From an uncultured Anaerolineaceae bacterium (lineage in GTDB: Bacteria; Chloroflexota; Anaerolineae; Anaerolineales; Anaerolineaceae): a DNA stretch of 13,586 nucleotides. Positions 7,101 through 13,281 of this stretch are shown here, one piece after another. A program made the position numbers and the translations under genes. The notes under the pieces were generated by a model, which was not told the origin of the DNA, made no database searches, and saw only the letters and a list, made by a program, of their open reading frames with translations. The DNA lies in assembly GCA_937897615.1 (NCBI GenBank), contig CALCNO010000080.1, forward strand, positions 1-13,586, in the 5' to 3' direction. How positions within the stretch are numbered: the first letter of the stretch is position 1; each line of letters starts with the position of its first letter.

Positions 7101-7895
7101 ACCGGCAACAACCGCATCGTCGTCTTTGATAAGGATGGGAATTACATCACACAATTTGGCGTAAAGGGTATTGGCCAAACGGAGTTTTACGAACCGGTGG
7201 GCCTGGCAGTAGATGCCGCCGACTGGGTCTATGTTGCCGATACTTGGAACCAGCGTATTCAGGTCTTCGCCCCGGATGCCTCCGGCGCTTACTACCAGTA
7301 CGTGAAAGAATGGCGGGTTTATGGTTGGGACGGCCAGTCAACTGAGAACAAACCCTTCATTGATATTGACAAGAACGGTGTTCTGTACGTTACCGACCCA
7401 GACAAATTCCGCGTGCTCTCCTTTGACCTCAATGGAAATTTCATTCGCGGCTGGGGCGATTATAGCAGCGGCATTGATGGCTTTGGCAAGCCGGTGGGTA
7501 TTGCTGTAGCAGCAGATGGAGCGGTATGGGTAGGAGATTCAGAAAATAACCGCCTGCTCAAATTCATCATGCCAGCCACAATGGGAAGCAATACTATCCT
7601 GCCAGAGGGGTTGCCAGCGTTGCCTGCTTCTTCCATTCAGTTAAATTACAATTTTTCTACCGGGCTGGTCGAGAATCCGCTGGGAGAAAGTGTTTACCGC
7701 ATCAGCCAGGATGGGCAAAACTGGGTGCCGGTGATTCCACAAAACATTTTGGACCTTCTGCCACAGGACACGCAGGCCACCTTTGAAGATGGCCAATGGG
7801 TAATCCTTGACGGGAACGGCGTGAAAGTTTTCCGCTGGGAAGCCGACCTGTTACTCTGGATTTCCGTTACAGAGGCCCAACCTACTTCCACGTAG
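4158..7895 (+). CDS. Agl23-like (TIGR03663) polytopic membrane protein fused to a six-bladed NHL propeller
   Basis: The product has 1245 residues. Residues 1-640 hold about sixteen membrane segments with the GT-C/Agl23 pattern: S-H-D56-E57 in the first outside loop, then T-H80-G-P82 and FGDSDFTSRIPAAL. A charged, Glu-rich cytoplasm-like linker lies near residues 459-494. Residues 640-840 are soluble and contain an aromatic motif (YPYWWYFRDYPNKV) matching the C-terminal part of the TIGR03663 family. Six NHL repeats follow, with conserved strand starts near residues 873, 926, 975, 1022, 1074 and 1121 (pattern G-x-[IV]-Y-V-x-D-x-x-N-x-R-[IV]), enough for one closed six-bladed propeller. A tail of about 105 residues has no family I recognise. 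Agl23 is named for association with archaeal N-glycan flippase activity; a sugar-transfer role is inferred from the GT-C pattern. Start 4158 is chosen over the ATG at 4104, which overlaps the upstream stop, because the 4110-4127 hairpin lies between them. A weak GGATGGA precedes 4158. Confidence 0.85.
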   Translation: MESTQQNEPALSSWLDRPILKGTTRVTPEVILITLILLITILSRFIGLGWRVMSHDEINHVIPSYDLYNGQVYAYSPVTHGPLQFHLLAASYYLFGDSDFTSRIPAALFSIATVAFVLFAWRRYLGKTGALLAGLFFMISPYMLFYGRYTRNEAFIGLFGVIMLYAVLRYLEQGKHSTLYLYTAVLALHFCTKETSFIYTAEILIFLGIVFLKDVVQKQWKQGSRRDIFVITMLATLFFLAVALGISVITAKAPATEAQVAANGIAEQFADPLRIALYAGLGLALVSLAIGLVLLLIDLGMSELRKMRSFDLLILTFTVILPQLIAFPIKLLGWDPLDYSQQGILRTSIVLVISIILAVGIGMLWKPKLWLINAGLFYATFTVLYTSIFTNGQGFFAGMVGALGYWISQQAVNRGTQPWYYYALLQVPMYEYLAAAGAVLGLIIGFRHKLFSTFAKIAPANQVEVNEEVPSPAPTENVSSDEDAAEKEEKRVPVLALLLYWSVISLVAFSVAGEKMPWLTVHITLPMLLAAGFSVGFLVDRVRAKTINLRVILAFVLIPIFLVTISESVGMLSGTNPPFAGHELAQLQTTSTFLFAVLAAVASSWGIWKLLENWKAVDLIRLLVIAFFAILSVTTARSAFQASFINYDTGKEFLVYAHGARGPKDVLEQVEDISNRTGEGKNIKVAYIADALYPYWWYFRDYPNKVWYEKDLTRDLLSFPVVISDDTQYTKAQSILKDEYVDFPYKRLLWPMQDYFNLKFSQVWNAIKDPQMRQAIYRIWAFKDYSLYSQIKERNDLTNETWEPSASIHLFVRKDIISKIWTYGTLPSSSENAQTDPYAGKYETLTPVGVAGSIGTEDGQFNAVRDIAIAPDGSIYAADSRNHRIEHFAADGQFLAAWGTYASVDLGEAPGGTFNEPWGIAVGNDGSVYVADTWNYRIQKFSADGKFITMWGVAGPGDTGDSFWGPRGIVVDSKGHVLVSDTGNNRIVVFDKDGNYITQFGVKGIGQTEFYEPVGLAVDAADWVYVADTWNQRIQVFAPDASGAYYQYVKEWRVYGWDGQSTENKPFIDIDKNGVLYVTDPDKFRVLSFDLNGNFIRGWGDYSSGIDGFGKPVGIAVAADGAVWVGDSENNRLLKFIMPATMGSNTILPEGLPALPASSIQLNYNFSTGLVENPLGESVYRISQDGQNWVPVIPQNILDLLPQDTQATFEDGQWVILDGNGVKVFRWEADLLLWISVTEAQPTST

Positions 7896-7921
7896 AAAAA
7901 CCAAAAGCCCATAGCGACAAA

Positions 7922-7953
7922 AAAAGAGACTCTCAGAATTGAGAGTCTCTTTT
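7922..7953. terminator. Bidirectional terminator between convergent genes
   Basis: A perfect 14-bp stem (7922-7935 with 7940-7953, loop GAAT) is flanked by A-run on the left and T-run on the right, so it works as a rho-independent terminator on either strand. It sits between the ends of the Agl23-like gene (plus, 7895) and the holin-superfamily gene (minus, 7956). Confidence 0.92.
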
Positions 7954-7955
7954 AG

Positions 7956-8336
7956 TTAGTGGGATTTCTTTTCCACTCCAAGAATCCTGCTAAGGACAAA
8001 ACTGATCACACTGACAATCAGCGCTCCCAGGAAGGCGTACCAGAACTGGTTTTGTGGAATGGCAAACCCGACCTGGAATTGGCTGCCCAGCCATCCCGCC
8101 AGCAGGAACATGAGTGTATTCACGATGAGCGTGCCCAGGCCAAGCGAGAGGATGATCAGAGGACAACTGGCTACCATCAGCAGCGGGCGGATGAGCGCGT
8201 TGACCAGGCCAAAGATCAAGGCCAGCGCCAAAAACGCCCACCATTTTTCATTCTGCATCACAATGTGCGGCGACAGAATCAACACGGCAAGGTAGAGTGC
8301 GCCTGCATTAACAACCAAACGAGTCAGAAATTTCAT
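7956..8336 (-). CDS. Small four-helix membrane protein, phage holin family 4 superfamily IV (Phage_holin_4_2, YvlD-like)
   Basis: This is a 126-residue protein with four hydrophobic helices, near residues 8-28, 33-56, 58-84 and 98-120. The second helix and following turn contain the family signature (GLVNALIRPLL, then CPLIILSLGLGTLIVN). A clear Shine-Dalgarno (AAAGGA at 8344-8349 on the minus strand) is 7 nt from the ATG. Despite its family name, the chromosomal YvlD-type members are widespread in bacteria without prophages and their function is poorly known. It lies 58 nt downstream of the GNAT gene on the same strand and may be co-transcribed, although AT-rich sequence before it (TATATA near 8356-8361) could serve as its own -10 element. 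Confidence 0.85.
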   Translation of the reverse strand: MKFLTRLVVNAGALYLAVLILSPHIVMQNEKWWAFLALALIFGLVNALIRPLLMVASCPLIILSLGLGTLIVNTLMFLLAGWLGSQFQVGFAIPQNQFWYAFLGALIVSVISFVLSRILGVEKKSH

Positions 8337-8394
8337 TTTCTTTTCCTTTCCACCTTATATACGCAACAGGCGGAAAAAAGTTTGCATTAACAGG

Positions 8395-9369
8395 TCAAAG
8401 TGCACTTTCCATCGTTCGTTTCATCCAGATCAGCGTATTCAACTTCACCATTCCCGCTGCCTGGAAGGCCCCCTCTGCCCTGCCGTTGGGATAATTGAGC
8501 GTCAGCTTGTGCGGCGCCAGCACTTGCCGCTGCACCTCTGGTAAAAGGGCGGCAATGGCGCGCTCTTCCCAGGCCGGCGAAGTTCCCAGCCAGATATGAT
8601 CCAGCGGTTCACCGCGGCGCACAAAGGTGGCAACCCCGATCAGCCGCTGGTTCTCATAAGCCGACCAGCTGCGCTGCATGATACCGTTGAGAAAATTATT
8701 TAACGAGTTAAAGAGAGATGGTTCCAGCAATTCGATCTGCACAGGAAAATTCCAGGCCAATTCGGCCGGGTAAAGCGCAGACAACCAGTCTTTCTGCTGC
8801 GCCCAGTCAGCTTTTTTGCGGGAAGCCACTTTGATTGTGCCGTCAGATGAATTCAACAGCTCATGTCCGGAACGAAAGACCCACTGGGTACGGCGCGTGG
8901 TTTCTTCAAAGCCGTGGCTGAGATAGAGAGACTGTGCCACCGTGTTTTCCTCGCGCACCTGCAGGTAGATAGCGTTCCCCTTGTGCAAGCGCACATGCTC
9001 GATGGCCCGGTCAGTGAGTTTGCGGGCAATACCGCGTCCGCGGAAATCTGGGTGAACCGCCACATTGGCCACAAAGTAAGCATGTTTGAGATAGCGACGT
9101 ATAAGGATAAGGGTGAGATTGCCCACAATGCGCCCGTCCTCCACCCATACGTAGCCATGAAAGGGTAAAAAGGAGGATTCAGGGGTGGAATTCTCCAGCA
9201 TGTAGCCGCCGTAATCGTGTGGGGCATTGCGGATATGGCGGATATAGTCGCGGCCTTCAGCATCCAGGTAAGGAGCAAAACACAACTCAATCAGGTCGGC
9301 AACAGCAACCAGGTCGCTACGCAGCTGCACCGGGCGGATATGGGAAATGGAATCATCGGAGTTGGTCAC
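8395..9369 (-). CDS. GNAT family N-acetyltransferase, two GNAT halves in tandem
   Basis: The product has 324 residues. The N-terminal half (about residues 10-168) is a canonical GNAT domain, with motif A around VAVHPDFRGRGIARKL (residues 104-118; the R-G-R-G-I-A loop binds the CoA pyrophosphate), followed by IYLQVREENTVAQSLYLSHGF, the usual motif B. The C-terminal half (about 180-324) repeats the strand pattern of a GNAT fold (RLIGVATFVRRG, then a final GMVKLNTLIWMKR strand) but lacks the R/Q-x-x-G-x-G/A loop, so it is likely a degenerate second domain. The acceptor is unknown; small molecules, peptides or protein N-termini are possible. The start is GTG at 9369: no ATG lies near and no Shine-Dalgarno is visible, but a TAAAAT lies exactly 6 nt upstream, suggesting a leaderless mRNA. 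The clpC gene diverges from it 181 nt away. Confidence 0.85.
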   Translation of the reverse strand: MTNSDDSISHIRPVQLRSDLVAVADLIELCFAPYLDAEGRDYIRHIRNAPHDYGGYMLENSTPESSFLPFHGYVWVEDGRIVGNLTLILIRRYLKHAYFVANVAVHPDFRGRGIARKLTDRAIEHVRLHKGNAIYLQVREENTVAQSLYLSHGFEETTRRTQWVFRSGHELLNSSDGTIKVASRKKADWAQQKDWLSALYPAELAWNFPVQIELLEPSLFNSLNNFLNGIMQRSWSAYENQRLIGVATFVRRGEPLDHIWLGTSPAWEERAIAALLPEVQRQVLAPHKLTLNYPNGRAEGAFQAAGMVKLNTLIWMKRTMESAL

Positions 9370-9375
9370 ACGTTT

Positions 9376-9381
9376 ATTTTA
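9376..9381 (-). promoter_or_regulatory. Candidate -10 element for leaderless GNAT transcript
   Basis: TAAAAT on the minus strand ends 6 nt before the GTG at 9369, which places the predicted transcription start on the first base of the start codon. No good -35 hexamer is seen at 16-18 nt spacing, which lowers confidence. Confidence 0.35.
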
Positions 9382-9439
9382 CACCGCCATGTTTTCTCAA
9401 GCGATCTTTCTCTCTGTTTTATTCAAACTGGAACTTTTC

Positions 9440-9470
9440 TTGCAAAGGAGAGTGGTAAAACTCTTACAAT
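9440..9470 (+). promoter_or_regulatory. Possible second clpC promoter with internal palindrome
   Basis: TTGCAA (9440-9445) and TACAAT (9465-9470) are spaced by 19 nt. An inverted repeat AGAGT-N6-ACTCT (9449-9464) lies between them. The spacing is long for a housekeeping promoter, so this is tentative; a repressor bound at the palindrome would cover this promoter. Confidence 0.25.
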
Positions 9471-9486
9471 GTTCTTATACGCCGGG

Positions 9487-9516
9487 TGCAAAACCGGGGT
9501 ACTGAAATGCTATAAT
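9487..9516 (+). promoter_or_regulatory. clpC promoter with perfect extended -10
   Basis: TGC followed by TATAAT (9511-9516) is a perfect extended -10. A weak -35 (TGCAAA, 9487-9492) sits 18 nt upstream. The predicted start of transcription is near 9523, giving a leader of about 28 nt that carries AAGGA at 9535-9539, 11 nt from the ATG at 9551. Confidence 0.65.
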
Positions 9517-9550
9517 TTTTTTACTATCTGTTATAAGGACGGAACCACCT

Positions 9551-11992
9551 ATGATGCGTTTTGACCGATTTACCGAAAGAGCTCAGGAAGCCGCTCAGCG
9601 TGCCGCGGAGATCATTCAGCGCTACGGGCACAATCAGATCGATACCGAGCATATCCTGCTGGCTTTAATTGAACAACCCCAGGGCAACGTTTCTCAAATC
9701 CTGGAGATCCTCAAGGTTGACCCGCAAATTCTGGCGGAGCGCCTGGATTACATCCTCAAAACCAGCCCCAAAGCCAGTATCTTTGGCGGCGGCGCCGGGC
9801 AAATTTTCATCACACCGCGCGTCAAGCGCATCATCGATGTGGCCAATGAGGAAGCCAGCAAGCTGAAAGATGAATACATCTCCACCGAGCACCTGTTCCT
9901 GGCCATTTTGAGCGAGAAGAACACCCCGGCGGCGCGCCTGCTGGAGACCACCGGCCTCACGCGCGAGCGTGTTGCCGAGGCCATTAATCAACTGCGCGGC
10001 GGACAGCGCGTGACCGACCCGCAGGCTGAAACACGTTACCGCACGCTGGAAAAATACTCGCGCGACCTGACCCAGCAAGCCCGCGAAGGCAAGCTGGACC
10101 CCGTGATTGGCCGCGACACCGAGATCCTGCGTGTCATGCAGATCCTTTCGCGCCGCACCAAGAACAACCCGGTGATCATCGGCGAGGCCGGCGTGGGCAA
10201 GACCGCCATTGTGGAAGGCCTGGCGCAGAAGATCGCCTCCAGCGACGTGCCGGAAATCCTGATGGGCAAAAAGGTGATCGCGCTTGACCTGGGCGGGATG
10301 ATCGCCGGCTCGCGCTTCCGCGGAGAGTTTGAGGAACGCCTCAAAGCCTCCATTGAGGAAGTGCAGCGTTCCAATGGCGAGATCATCCTGTTCATTGATG
10401 AACTGCACACTGTTGTGGGCGCGGGCGCCGCACAGGGCGCCATGGACGCTTCCAACATGCTCAAACCGGCGCTGGCGCGCGGTGAACTGCAATGCATCGG
10501 CGCCACCACGCTGGATGAATTCCAAAAGTACATCGAAAAAGATGCGGCGCTGGAACGCCGTTTTGCGCCGGTGTTCGTGGACGAACCCTCGCAGGAAGAC
10601 ACGCTCAAAATGCTGCAAGGGTTGCGTGACCGCTACGAGGCGCACCACAAGGTACATTTCTCCGATGATGCCTTGCAGGCCGCAGTAAAACTAAGCGCGC
10701 GTTACGTCACTGACCGCCGCCTGCCCGACAAGGCCATTGACCTGATGGATGAGGCCGCTGCCAAACTGCGCGTGGCGCTGTATTCACTGCCGCCTGACCT
10801 GAAGCAGATGAAATCCGAGCTTGACCGCCTGAAAGCCGAGGAGGAACAGTCCGGCGTGGAACGCGATTATGAGCGCGCCGCCCGCATGAAGGCTGACCGC
10901 CTGCGCCTGGAAGAAGAGTTCAACACCAAGCGCGATGCCTGGGAAGCCGAACATAAACTGGACGAAGTAGTGGATGTGAACGACATTGCCCAGGTGCTGG
11001 CGCAGTGGACAGGCATCCCCGTGAGCCAGATGATGGAAGCCGAATCTGAGAAGCTGCTGCACATGGAAGAGCGCCTGCACGAGCGTATCATCGGGCAAGA
11101 CGAGGCCATCCATGCTATCTCCGATGCCATCCGCCGCGCGCGCTCCGGTCTCAAGGACCCGCGCCGTCCCATTGGCTCGTTCATCTTCATTGGGCCCTCC
11201 GGCGTGGGCAAGACCGAACTCGCAAAAGCCCTGGCGGAATTCCTCTTTGATGATGAAGATGCGCTGGTGCGCATGGACATGAGCGAATACCACGAACAGC
11301 ACACCGTCTCGCGCCTTTTTGGCGCGCCTCCGGGCTACGTTGGCTATGAAGAAGGCGGCCAACTCACCGAGGCCGTGCGGCGCCGCCCGTACCGTGTGAT
11401 CCTGTTCGATGAGATCGAAAAAGCCCACCCTGAAGTGTGGAATGCCCTGCTGCAGATTTTGGACGACGGCCGCCTGACCGATGGCCAGGGGCGGGTGGTG
11501 GACTTCCGCAATACGGTGCTGATCATGACCAGCAACCTGGGCACGGAATTTGTGCGCCAGAACGGCAGCCTGGGCTTCCTGCAGAAAAGCGACTCCCCGG
11601 AGGAACGCCAGGCGCAGGAGAAGATCGAAAAGGCGCTCAAGGGCACCTTCAGGCCTGAATTCCTCAACCGTATTGATGAGATCATCATGTTCTCCGGCCT
11701 CACCAAAGAGCAAATGAAGGAGATCGTTGATCTGCAAATGAAGGAAGTGCGTGCACGCCTGGAAGAACACGGCCTGTCCATCGAGCTTTCTGAAGAAGCG
11801 CGCGACTGGCTGGCCACCGAAGGTTACGATCCTTCGTTTGGAGCGCGGCCACTCAAGCGTGCCATCCAAAAATACGTTGAAAGCCCATTGTCGGTTGGCC
11901 TGCTGGCCGGCGATTACAAGGACAAAGATACCGTCCTGGTAGGCTTTGACCCAGAAAAGAAAGAGATTGTCTTTAAGAAAAAGGGCAAGTAA
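9551..11992 (+). CDS. clpC: ClpC-type AAA+ unfoldase, ATP-binding subunit of Clp protease
   Basis: The 813-residue product matches the usual ClpC length. It has two Clp_N repeats (residues 1-145), a D1 AAA+ module with Walker A GEAGVGKT (211-218) and Walker B ending D283-E284, a short middle domain (about 413-470, including the DYERAARMKADRLRLEEEF coiled coil), and a D2 module with Walker A GPSGVGKT (548-555) and Walker B ending D620-E621. The short middle domain and the L674-G-F676 tripeptide after the D2 sensor-1 region are ClpC features. The [LIV]-G-F loop docks into ClpP, and ClpB disaggregases lack it and have a middle domain about twice as long. The protein would unfold substrates with ATP and feed them to ClpP. 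It is monocistronic here, with its own promoter and terminator. No CtsR operator or CIRCE element was seen upstream, and neither mcsA, mcsB nor clpP is adjacent. Confidence 0.93.
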   Translation: MMRFDRFTERAQEAAQRAAEIIQRYGHNQIDTEHILLALIEQPQGNVSQILEILKVDPQILAERLDYILKTSPKASIFGGGAGQIFITPRVKRIIDVANEEASKLKDEYISTEHLFLAILSEKNTPAARLLETTGLTRERVAEAINQLRGGQRVTDPQAETRYRTLEKYSRDLTQQAREGKLDPVIGRDTEILRVMQILSRRTKNNPVIIGEAGVGKTAIVEGLAQKIASSDVPEILMGKKVIALDLGGMIAGSRFRGEFEERLKASIEEVQRSNGEIILFIDELHTVVGAGAAQGAMDASNMLKPALARGELQCIGATTLDEFQKYIEKDAALERRFAPVFVDEPSQEDTLKMLQGLRDRYEAHHKVHFSDDALQAAVKLSARYVTDRRLPDKAIDLMDEAAAKLRVALYSLPPDLKQMKSELDRLKAEEEQSGVERDYERAARMKADRLRLEEEFNTKRDAWEAEHKLDEVVDVNDIAQVLAQWTGIPVSQMMEAESEKLLHMEERLHERIIGQDEAIHAISDAIRRARSGLKDPRRPIGSFIFIGPSGVGKTELAKALAEFLFDDEDALVRMDMSEYHEQHTVSRLFGAPPGYVGYEEGGQLTEAVRRRPYRVILFDEIEKAHPEVWNALLQILDDGRLTDGQGRVVDFRNTVLIMTSNLGTEFVRQNGSLGFLQKSDSPEERQAQEKIEKALKGTFRPEFLNRIDEIIMFSGLTKEQMKEIVDLQMKEVRARLEEHGLSIELSEEARDWLATEGYDPSFGARPLKRAIQKYVESPLSVGLLAGDYKDKDTVLVGFDPEKKEIVFKKKGK

Positions 11993-12007
11993 AAGATCAT
12001 TGAACAC

Positions 12008-12034
12008 AAAGGGTTGGCAAATGCCAACCCTTTT
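12008..12034 (+). terminator. Rho-independent terminator of clpC
   Basis: GGGTTGGC (12011-12018), a loop AAAT and GCCAACCC (12023-12030) form a perfect 8-bp stem flanked by AAA on the left and TTTT on the right, 15 nt after the clpC stop. Confidence 0.9.
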
Positions 12035-12037
12035 GGC

Positions 12038-12066
12038 TTTAAAATGGGCGGATTGTCTTTTATAAT
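12038..12066 (+). promoter_or_regulatory. gmd promoter
   Basis: A perfect -10 TATAAT (12061-12066) lies 17 nt after a weak -35 TTTAAA (12038-12043). It is directly downstream of the clpC terminator, so gmd is an independent transcription unit. Confidence 0.6.
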
Positions 12067-12098
12067 AGTTGCTGAACTCAGTTTTTGCTAATCAGCTT

Positions 12099-12103
12099 GG
12101 AGA
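12099..12103 (+). promoter_or_regulatory. Shine-Dalgarno deciding the gmd start
   Basis: GGAGA abuts the ATG at 12104 with no spacing but is 6 nt from the ATG at 12110. Translation therefore most likely begins at 12110. Confidence 0.6.
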
Positions 12104-12109
12104 ATGAAA

Positions 12110-13180
12110 ATGAAAAAAGCATTGATCACAGGCATTACCGGGCAGGATGGTTCCTACCTGGCAGAATTACTGCTCTCAAAAGGTTATGAAGTACACGGCA
12201 TCATCCGCCGCGCCAGCACCTTTAACACCCGGCGCATTGACCATCTCTATCACGACCCACACCGCAACGGCGCCGAGGTCAAACTCTTCCTGCACTACGG
12301 TGATATCTCTGCCATTGAAAGCCTGATGGATGTGATCTACAACGTGCGCCCGGATGAGATCTACAACCTGGCCGCCCAAAGCCACGTGCGCGTGAGCTTT
12401 GATATGCCAGAGTACACCGGCGACATCACCGGCCTGGGCACCATCCGCATTCTGGAAGCCGTGCGGCGCAGTGGCTTTGAAGAACGCTTCTACCAGGCGT
12501 CTTCCAGCGAAATGTTTGGCGCCGCCAAACCGCCACAGCACGAGCTAACGCCCTTTGAACCGCGCAGCCCCTACGCTGCTGCCAAAGTCTATTCCTACTG
12601 GGTGACGCGCAATTACCGCGAGGGCTACAATATGTTCGCCACCAACGGCATCCTCTTCAACCACGAGTCTCCGCGGCGCGGCGAGACCTTTGTCACGCGC
12701 AAGATCACACGCGCGGTGGCGGCCATCAAGGCCGGCAAACAGCAGAAGTTGTACATGGGCAATTTGGAATCCAAACGCGACTGGGGCTACGCCCCTGAGT
12801 ATGTGGAAGCCATGTGGCTGATGCTGCAGCAGGAGAAACCGGACGATTTTGTGGTGGCCACCGGCGAAAGCCACAGCCCGCGCGAGTTCCTGGAAGAGGC
12901 ATTTGGCTACGCCGGCATGGATTACAAAAAGTATGTTGAGATCGACCCGCGCTACTTCCGCCCCACCGAGGTGGATTACCTGCTGGGCGACCCGGCCAAG
13001 GCCAAGAAGCAACTGGGCTGGTCTCCCAAGGTCAAGTTCCACGAGCTGGTGCGCATCATGGTGGATGCAGACCTGGAGCTGATGGGCGAAGCCTGCCCCG
13101 GCGAGGGCAAGAAGATCCTGGAAGAAAAGTTCAATGGCTGGCACCGCTGGGAACACCAGGTGGTGAGCATGGAACGCTAA
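12110..13180 (+). CDS. gmd: GDP-mannose 4,6-dehydratase
   Basis: This 356-residue extended short-chain dehydrogenase converts GDP-D-mannose to GDP-4-keto-6-deoxy-D-mannose, the precursor of GDP-fucose, GDP-rhamnose and related sugars. The NADP-binding glycine motif is G8-I-T-G11-Q-D-G14, matching the Gmd N-terminus (ALITGITGQDGSYLAELLL). The catalytic residues align with the family: S132 and E134 in YQASSSEMFG, and Y155-A-A-A-K159. The NHESPRRGETFVTRKIT block (184-200) is diagnostic of Gmd. Ser in place of the catalytic Thr of E. coli Gmd is a common substitution in this fold. The length is typical. No fcl, rmd or other GDP-sugar gene is next to it in this window, so the final sugar cannot be inferred. 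The protein is cytoplasmic, likely a tetramer as in the family. Confidence 0.95.
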   Translation: MKKALITGITGQDGSYLAELLLSKGYEVHGIIRRASTFNTRRIDHLYHDPHRNGAEVKLFLHYGDISAIESLMDVIYNVRPDEIYNLAAQSHVRVSFDMPEYTGDITGLGTIRILEAVRRSGFEERFYQASSSEMFGAAKPPQHELTPFEPRSPYAAAKVYSYWVTRNYREGYNMFATNGILFNHESPRRGETFVTRKITRAVAAIKAGKQQKLYMGNLESKRDWGYAPEYVEAMWLMLQQEKPDDFVVATGESHSPREFLEEAFGYAGMDYKKYVEIDPRYFRPTEVDYLLGDPAKAKKQLGWSPKVKFHELVRIMVDADLELMGEACPGEGKKILEEKFNGWHRWEHQVVSMER

Positions 13181-13194
13181 AAGACTGAACCGAG

Positions 13195-13227
13195 ATGGCG
13201 CCAAAATCACGGCGCCATTTTTCTTGC
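13195..13227 (+). terminator. Rho-independent terminator of gmd
   Basis: ATGGCGCC (13195-13202), an 8-nt loop, and GGCGCCAT (13211-13218) form a perfect 8-bp stem followed by a T-rich run starting 13218, 14 nt after the gmd stop. Confidence 0.9.
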
Positions 13228-13256
13228 TTGCAATTATAGAACAATTGTGCTATTAT
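13228..13256 (+). promoter_or_regulatory. Promoter of the lytic transglycosylase gene
   Basis: -35 TTGCAA (13228-13233), a 17-nt spacer, then TGC and -10 TATTAT (13251-13256) form a good sigma-70-type promoter with an extended -10. The palindrome ACAATTGT (13241-13248) lies within the spacer. Confidence 0.65.
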
Positions 13257-13281
13257 CGAATCACCTTTGAGGAGGTGCGCG

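Noticed and set aside
6690..7570. Repeated DNA in the NHL region as tandem repeats or a CRISPR-like array
   Set aside because: The repeat unit is about 140-160 nt, divergent at the DNA level and in frame. It is explained by protein-level propeller blades.
7956..8336. Holin-family protein as a sign of a prophage
   Set aside because: The YvlD-like branch is a common chromosomal membrane protein, and no endolysin, integrase or phage structural gene is present.
9370..9550. CIRCE or CtsR operator upstream of clpC
   Set aside because: Neither the TTAGCACTC-N9-GAGTGCTAA repeat nor a CtsR heptad direct repeat is present.
9665..12007. Long open frames on the minus strand opposite clpC (330 and 407 codons)
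   Set aside because: They mirror a GC-rich, strongly conserved ClpC coding sequence on the plus strand, which leaves antisense frames open. Their translations are low-complexity with no recognisable domain and no ribosome binding site.
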